A stretch of 64,000 nt of DNA, from assembly GCF_031755915.1 (NCBI RefSeq), contig NC_083390.1, positions 15,097,001 to 15,161,000 on the forward strand, written 5' to 3'. Every line of letters starts with the position of its first letter. Positions within the stretch are counted from its first letter, which is position 1. The notes beneath the pieces were generated by a model. That model was given only the letters and a program-made list of their open reading frames with translations, did no database searches and was not told where the DNA came from. This document shows positions 58,326 to 64,000 of this stretch, piece by piece. Origin of the DNA: Ziziphus jujuba. Lineage: Eukaryota > Streptophyta > Magnoliopsida > Rosales > Rhamnaceae. A program made the position numbers and the translations under genes.

Positions 58326-60480
58326 GGTTGGTTCCCACTACTCTCTCGTTCTCTGCCTAATCTTCTTAAAACGTAGATAAACGGTTCAATAAATAAAATA
58401 CATGGAGATAAAAAAAATAAATTAATTAATAGAATTACCACTTTATCCATGTCAAAGGAAATAAAGATGCTTTCCGATTATTTTTTTGGAAATAAATCAC
58501 TTAATATACAAATTATTTAAAATTTTTTGGTATTTCATATCATTTGAATTCGTATTCTCATAGCCACAAATAAGAATATTCAACAATTGAAGATGTCTTT
58601 TTCATCAACGATCATTTGAATTTATTTATTTATTTTTATCTAAAGCGTCTTGAATAGTATGACATTATTAAAATATAACATTACTTAATGTTGATGATCG
58701 GTTTGAAATTGATATATTTTAATAAAAATCAACCTATCAAATTACTAATAGATTTAATTATTTTTAATTTATTCTAAATTTATTTCAACATCATATTCAA
58801 TTTGATCTAATGTAATAATGGTTGATTTGTATTGAATTTGATGGTCGGTTTAAAATTGGATTAAGAATTCAATTTGTAAACTTTAGATTTTAAAATTTTA
58901 GATATTAGTTAGTTGAAATTTTAAATTTTTATCCTTTTTATTTATGTAAAATAGCCAAATTTTTTATTAAAATTTCTAAACATTTTGAAAAACAAAAGTA
59001 CTTATTTTCATAATAAGATAAATAAAATAAAATAAAATAAAATTAGTTAAAATAATATATCAATTAACTAATTTCTTTAGCTAAATAATGTAAATCAATA
59101 TAAATATTAAATAAAACAAAAGCAACAATAATTCATTAATTCTTTTTAAATATATAGTTTTAATTAGTTTGGTTTGGATTGCTTTTATCTTTCTTTTTTG
59201 TCTCTTGAAATAGATTCAAACCAAATCGATTATCGGTTTTAAATTTTTAAAACTAATTCAAGTCAATTAAAAATAATCAATCCAAACAAATTTATTAGGT
59301 TGAATTGGTATGCGTGGTTATAAGAGGGAACGTCACCCATTTAGTGTCTCCAACGGAAATGTTAAATTTTATATTTTTTTGGTACTAAGGTCCACAACAA
59401 TAGAGCATGTGGGTCTAATAATCTTTTGTTATCAATATATTTGGATTAAAGGGAGAAAAGGTAAAAAATTTGATAAGTTTAAAAAACTGTATTCAATTTA
59501 ATTTTAATGGATATAAAAGAAGTTATAAATTTTAAAATAATCCATATATTATTATGAAATTCTCTAAATTTCATATAAAATTTATAAAAATTCATTGAAA
59601 TATTTGCACTTGAATTTAAATTTCATATTGACATTTTTTTAGACAGTTGCCCTTTTAAAATCCTACGTAGTCCATTTAAAGACATTATGTTTTAAAATCT
59701 TGTTTATAACTTTTTGAAAATTATAGGATTTTAAAAGACTTCTATTAGATCTTAATTGAAAATACAAGGATTTTAAAAGATTTTTATAAAATTTATTAAA
59801 ATCTCAATTAAATATCTTTTAACTTGTATATATTCTTTTAAAATATGAATAAAATACCCTTAAATTTTCAAATTATTTTAAAATTTTTTTATATTCTAAA
59901 TTAAATAAACTCTTCTTTATTGAGGAAAGCAAAATAAAGGACAAAAAGAAGAAGTATTTATTAATAATAGTTGTTTGGATAATGAGTAAACAGAAAGAAA
60001 GGAAAATGATAATGAAAGCTAATAAATATTTTATTATAATAATAATAAGAGTAATTTTGAAAAATTAAAAAATTCACTGAAACTTTTTTCTTTTTCATCT
60101 GTTTTTGTTAATTTGGGAAGAAAACAAAATTGGTTAAAATAAAAGGATTGATTCGATATTTTTCCTTCATTTTTATTACCTCATATTCCATCAATCCAAA
60201 TATAGTGTAAGTTAATAAATATTGTTATTCTTGTTGGTAAATAATGAACCCCATCACCATTTAATAAAATTTATATTTTAGCATTATATTTTTTTAGCAC
60301 TTACCATTGAAGTGCAAATGTTAAAATTTGATACTAGTATTGATATTTAACATTGAAGAGCTCATGCCATTATCAAATTTTATAATTGGTAATAGCAAAA
60401 TGAAATTTATTATTGGAGATGTTCTTATATTTCAATTTTCATTTTATTTTTATGCAAGGACTGTTTAGATTTTTTTTTCA
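58326..60480. other. Promoter side of the lumen-protein gene and AT-rich spacer
   Basis: The first 60 bases (CT-rich on the minus strand) are a likely leader. The remainder is AT-rich with TTTA and AAAAT units and no recognisable gene. Confidence 0.5.
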
Positions 60481-60497
60481 CTTCTTTTTTTTTTGGG

Positions 60498-60500
60498 TTT

Positions 60501-60531
<31 letters not shown>

Positions 60532-60560
60532 CACAATGGGGGAAGGAGGGGGAGGGGGTT
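60498..60560. repeat. T-run followed by a 21-base G-run and G-rich tract
   Basis: Poly-T (about 60500-60510) runs into 21 consecutive G (60511-60531), followed by a further G-rich stretch to about 60560 with several runs of three or more G. Long G-runs can form quadruplexes and are also prone to sequencing error. It lies at the left edge of the gag-protease fragment. Confidence 0.85.
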
Positions 60561-62800
60561 AGGATATATGTATCAACAATATAGTGATGGAGTACTAACT
60601 ACATTTGAAGAACCTAGGCATCATTCAAGTCTCCAAACATACGAAGGCTACTTGAAAGACTTCATTGTGGGTCAAAATTCTAATTTGAACATGGAAGATT
60701 GATAAGAACGAGCTCATCATGCCTTAGTCGTATCTAACATGAATAAGAAGTAATTTGGGAGGAATAAAAGGAAGGAAAGAGATTTGCATTCGATAGTGCG
60801 GTGCTTAGACGTCATTTCATGTAACTCTCAACTAATGGATGAAGGATGAGCTCATCCAAGCTTTGCAGTCGAGGTGGCAATTGATTGAGGAAGACAAATC
60901 ACATCTAAACATTTGTCATTATCACTAATACATAGGTCACCTAACTCCAGTATGTCAAGCAATGTGGAGGATATTCCATGCAAAATCAATAACGAACCTT
61001 TGAGTTACTAACAAAGAAGTAATTGGCTAAGGTAGACCCATTATCATGCCATAAGGGCAAAGCAGTAGCTGAGGTCGCAATCCATGTCTTCACTGGACAT
61101 CAAATTGCAAATAGTAGAAAGACTTGCCATATGATAATGGAACATGGAACATAAATCTAAAGCTGCTCAATGTTATGTGAGAAGAAATGAAAAGTTGTGA
61201 TGAGGCATAATGGAGAAGATATTTTAAACCCTCAAGTTTCAACATGATAATGTTGAGTCCACAAAGATAGGGAGATGAGTTTGAAGGCAACCTGCTTGAT
61301 GGCTTAAAGAGGAATGCAAAAGCAAATATGAATGTAGGTACTAGAGTGGATCTGGATATACTTGTTGAGAAGAACCCAGATGAAGCTGCTAAGAGGCATC
61401 AAGAGGATGCTACTACATCAAAACTAGATGAATACAGAAAAAGACAACAAAGCGAGCTTTTAACCAAATGTTATCCTAACTCTAGATCATCCATGATCTT
61501 TAGAGGAAGGTGTATTACATTATTTTTCATTCGATGAGCAAAGATATCGAGAATGCAATTTTGATCATTCATGTAAGGGAGCATAAATCAGATACTGAGA
61601 TTGAAAAAGCGACTTAAGATGATGTGTCAATGGTTACGGCAAAAGCACTTTAGCATAATCTTAGATTCAAACCCATATTCGACTAAGTAGGATACAAACC
61701 ATAAGCTAGGCCAGCAGCAATGGAAGCTCTAATGAGGATTTTATCACATCATCCACCACAATGCGTCAATAGCAAAGCCTAAAGAAAGAGGACCTTCGTA
61801 GTTACACATGCAATTACATTCACTGACAATGACATAGAGACACTTTATTTAGACCATAGGAGGCCCTTATACCTTGAAGTAATGATTATTGAGATCTATG
61901 TCTAGGGAGCGTTGGTAGACATCGGATCCTCTATAAACATTAGCCCACTTCGTGTTTTGGAGATCGCGAATTTTTTAAAAGCCAAAATAGTTTAAAATGA
62001 GATAATCATAACTAGATTCGAGAATGATACAAAGAAAACCATTGGTTATCTCCAATTGGAGCTTAATATTAGACCACTTCATCTTTCACTTGGTTCCATG
62101 TGCTGAACGTTAAGGTAAACTACCACATTTCGCTAGGAAGGCCATGGCTCAACGAATGCAAAATTGTAGTCTCCATATACCATTAATGTGTGAAGGGATG
62201 CTTCAGGATGAAACCAATTCAGATTGTTGCCAACATAACTCCATTTGACCATTTTGAAACCCATTATGTGGACATTGGATTTAATGAGGAGTACACTATA
62301 ACTCTGGATGGCAATTTCAATCCTACAGGGACTCCTTTACCATCATGGAAGGAGATCAAGCACCTAAGTGATGATGATTTAAGAACAACAATAAATGAAA
62401 AAAGTGAAGAAAAAGAAGACACACATGTTGAAACCCCACAACCAAAATGCATCAAAGTTTTCTTGCCCAATGGAAGGATGATATATTGCTTATGAAGGCA
62501 TGTGAGACTTAACCATGCCTTATGGAAAGATCCCCAAAAGGAAAATAAGTCTTTTTGCATAGATTTCAATCAACTTACTGACATGCCAAGACATAAGGAA
62601 GATTAGAAACAAGAAAGTGGTTGATGACCAAGATAGTGAGGAGCCTTTGTTTTTAGATTCCTTGTTCATAGTAGATCCTATATATCCTAAAGTTGACTGC
62701 TTCTTTACAAAATTTTGAAAATTTCCCAATCTGGTCATTCCAAGCTCCTTTTGAAACATTAATGGGTTTTTTTGTCACGGAGAACCATGAGACAATTTCA
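60560..62800 (+). pseudogene. Ty3/gypsy-like gag-protease remnant
   Basis: Broken plus-strand frames. The clearest part is a retropepsin-like segment: DHRRPLYLEVMI, then ALVDIGSSINISP (61909-61947, in place of the usual DTGSS), then HISLGRPWLNECKIV, VKGCFRMKPIQI and a 101-codon open end (62190-62495). This order (PLYLEG, DTGSS, LLGRPW, STYHQCVKG) is usual in plant Ty3/gypsy polyproteins of the Tat/Athila-like group. Upstream pieces (about 61330-61540, NPDEAAKRHQED) are not identified. No LTRs were found in this window; the element is truncated or runs off the right edge. Confidence 0.7.
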
Positions 62801-64000
62801 CTCTCACTTTCTTTCATAAGTTAAGGATTGGAAGAAATGACTTCTTAAAGGTTCCCATAACATTCTTTATTCCATCTGACATCGTGTGTATTTGGAATGA
62901 ATAGGTTGAAAAGGAATTGAAAAACAGGAATAGGTTCCCGTAACAGTCTATGTTTTATTGGACTTTTTGTCCAATTTGTCTAATTATATCCAAATATAGT
63001 TCAATTTTTACTCAGTATTTAACTAATTGACCAAAAAATGAAAATTTTTTTCGCACGATATCCAAAATTTACAAACTTTATTTCAATGAAAAACATGTAG
63101 GATGAGCAATAAAAATCTAAGCTCATCTTGGTCCAAAAATGTCGTCGGTGACAAAAACACACTTGGAAAATTTTTGTCAAATTTAATGTTAATGGATCTA
63201 TTAGATCATGAAAAATTTTGACAAACAAATGGTATCAATATATTCAGAGGGTCCAAAATAGGAAGGAAGGGTATATGGGTTAAGCTAAAATGGCCAAAAA
63301 ATGGCCAACTTCTTGGAACCCTAACCAATCATTGTTGTTGGCTTCAAACAGCCGATCTCAGCTTATTTGGTGGTGGATTGGCTGAAAAATTAGGACTTTG
63401 GTTGAAATCTAGTGGACTTTAGGTTGGTTAGGCGCATGTTGCTTGTCGACGGCGGGAAAACATTGAATCGACACTAACCCAGTTGGTTGTCGTGATGGGT
63501 CAAGTTGATCTAGTTTTGAAGGATTTTGGAACTTTTTGGTATTTTTCAATTTGTTTATAAAGGCATGGTTCTTGAGATATATATATAGACTTTAGATCTA
63601 CTAAAAGACAAAAACATAGACTGATTTGGATACATATGAAATACTAAATTTAAAAATTTCTTAGAACCATAAATTTCTAACAATAACTTGAAATTAAGTG
63701 TGCTATTAGTCTACTAACTTGTATCAATAAACTCTACGCTATGATGTATCAGTCAACAAAAATTTTTGATCGCACAAAAAGTCAAATTTGGAACCAATAA
63801 ATAGATCACTTGATCAATCTTTGTCAAAAATTTAAATCTAAATGTTTATCTGGAATGGGTTATTACACCATAATCATCATAAAGGATCATAAGTTTTGTG
63901 TTTTCATCTATTGTTTTTGTACAACCTAGAAAAACATAAAAGTACAGCTTAAAAAGTTAATTTAAACACACCAAATTATCAAAAATAGGTAATAGTACTA
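62801..64000. other. Unassigned sequence at the right edge
   Basis: More GC-balanced than the spacers to the left (about 63240-63540), with repeated GGCCAA and GTTGG words. No protein frame is recognised. It may be the 3' part of the retroelement at 60.5-62.8 kb, but nothing visible proves this. Confidence 0.4.

Noticed and set aside
59436..59462. Word resembling miR159 (TTGGATTAAAGGGAG)
   Set aside because: Only a partial match with mismatches, and no hairpin star arm was seen nearby.
1..64000. CRISPR arrays, operons, tRNA or rRNA genes
   Set aside because: No regularly spaced direct repeats with unique spacers and no cloverleaf or rRNA sequence was seen; the DNA is plant nuclear.

Overview
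This is nuclear DNA of a eudicot plant. The background is very AT-rich, genes have short GT-AG introns, microsatellites are abundant (CA, TA, CT and ATT runs), and plant retrotransposon and DNA-transposon remnants fill much of the space. Species and family cannot be fixed by reading. Names based on Arabidopsis loci come from memory of those proteins, not from a search.

Five protein-coding genes can be supported, and all look intact. (1) 6670-8808 (+) is an intronless E-subclass PLS pentatricopeptide (PPR) protein, At2g03380-like. (2) 10251-12707 (-) is a second intronless E-subclass PPR protein, At1g69350-like. (3) 14377-17014 (-) is ClpF, the chloroplast Clp protease adaptor (UVR plus YccV/HspQ domain, At2g03390-like), reconstructed as 8 exons and 332 residues. 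(4) 47440-54376 (-) is a macro-domain plus CRAL-TRIO protein of the GDAP2 type (At1g69340-like), reconstructed as 14 exons and 567 residues. (5) 56434-58325 (-) is a small plastid protein with a bipartite thylakoid-lumen transit peptide (probably At2g03420-like), 4 exons and 182 residues. Exon frames close exactly in all three split genes. The gene set interleaves loci that lie in two separate Arabidopsis places (around At2g03380-03420 and At1g69340-69350), as expected if this genome keeps an unfractionated ancestral order.

The gap between ClpF and the macro gene (17-47 kb) is a transposon graveyard with clear nesting. A Mutator-like element at 22.45-23.55 kb carries an intronless fragment of a histone-H1/AT-hook (HMGA-like) gene. 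A LINE RNase H fragment is split at 24695/41452 by a 16.8-kb Ty3/gypsy chromovirus on the minus strand, flanked by the target-site duplication GATAG/GATGG. That chromovirus was itself invaded twice: its 3' LTR by a PIF/Harbinger element of about 5.5 kb, and its pol gene by a 3.7-kb hAT element. Just beyond it, 42127-44350 is a near-perfect 2.2-kb palindrome: two 1.1-kb arms of another LTR element, tail to tail around a 24-nt loop.

The last 6 kb hold a decayed Ty3/gypsy gag-protease fragment (60.5-62.8 kb) behind a 21-G run. The first 6.6 kb hold no recognisable gene, only AT-rich DNA, microsatellites and one promoter-like patch near 4 kb. The most unusual object is the palindrome. The most informative structural reading is the four-element transposon nest.
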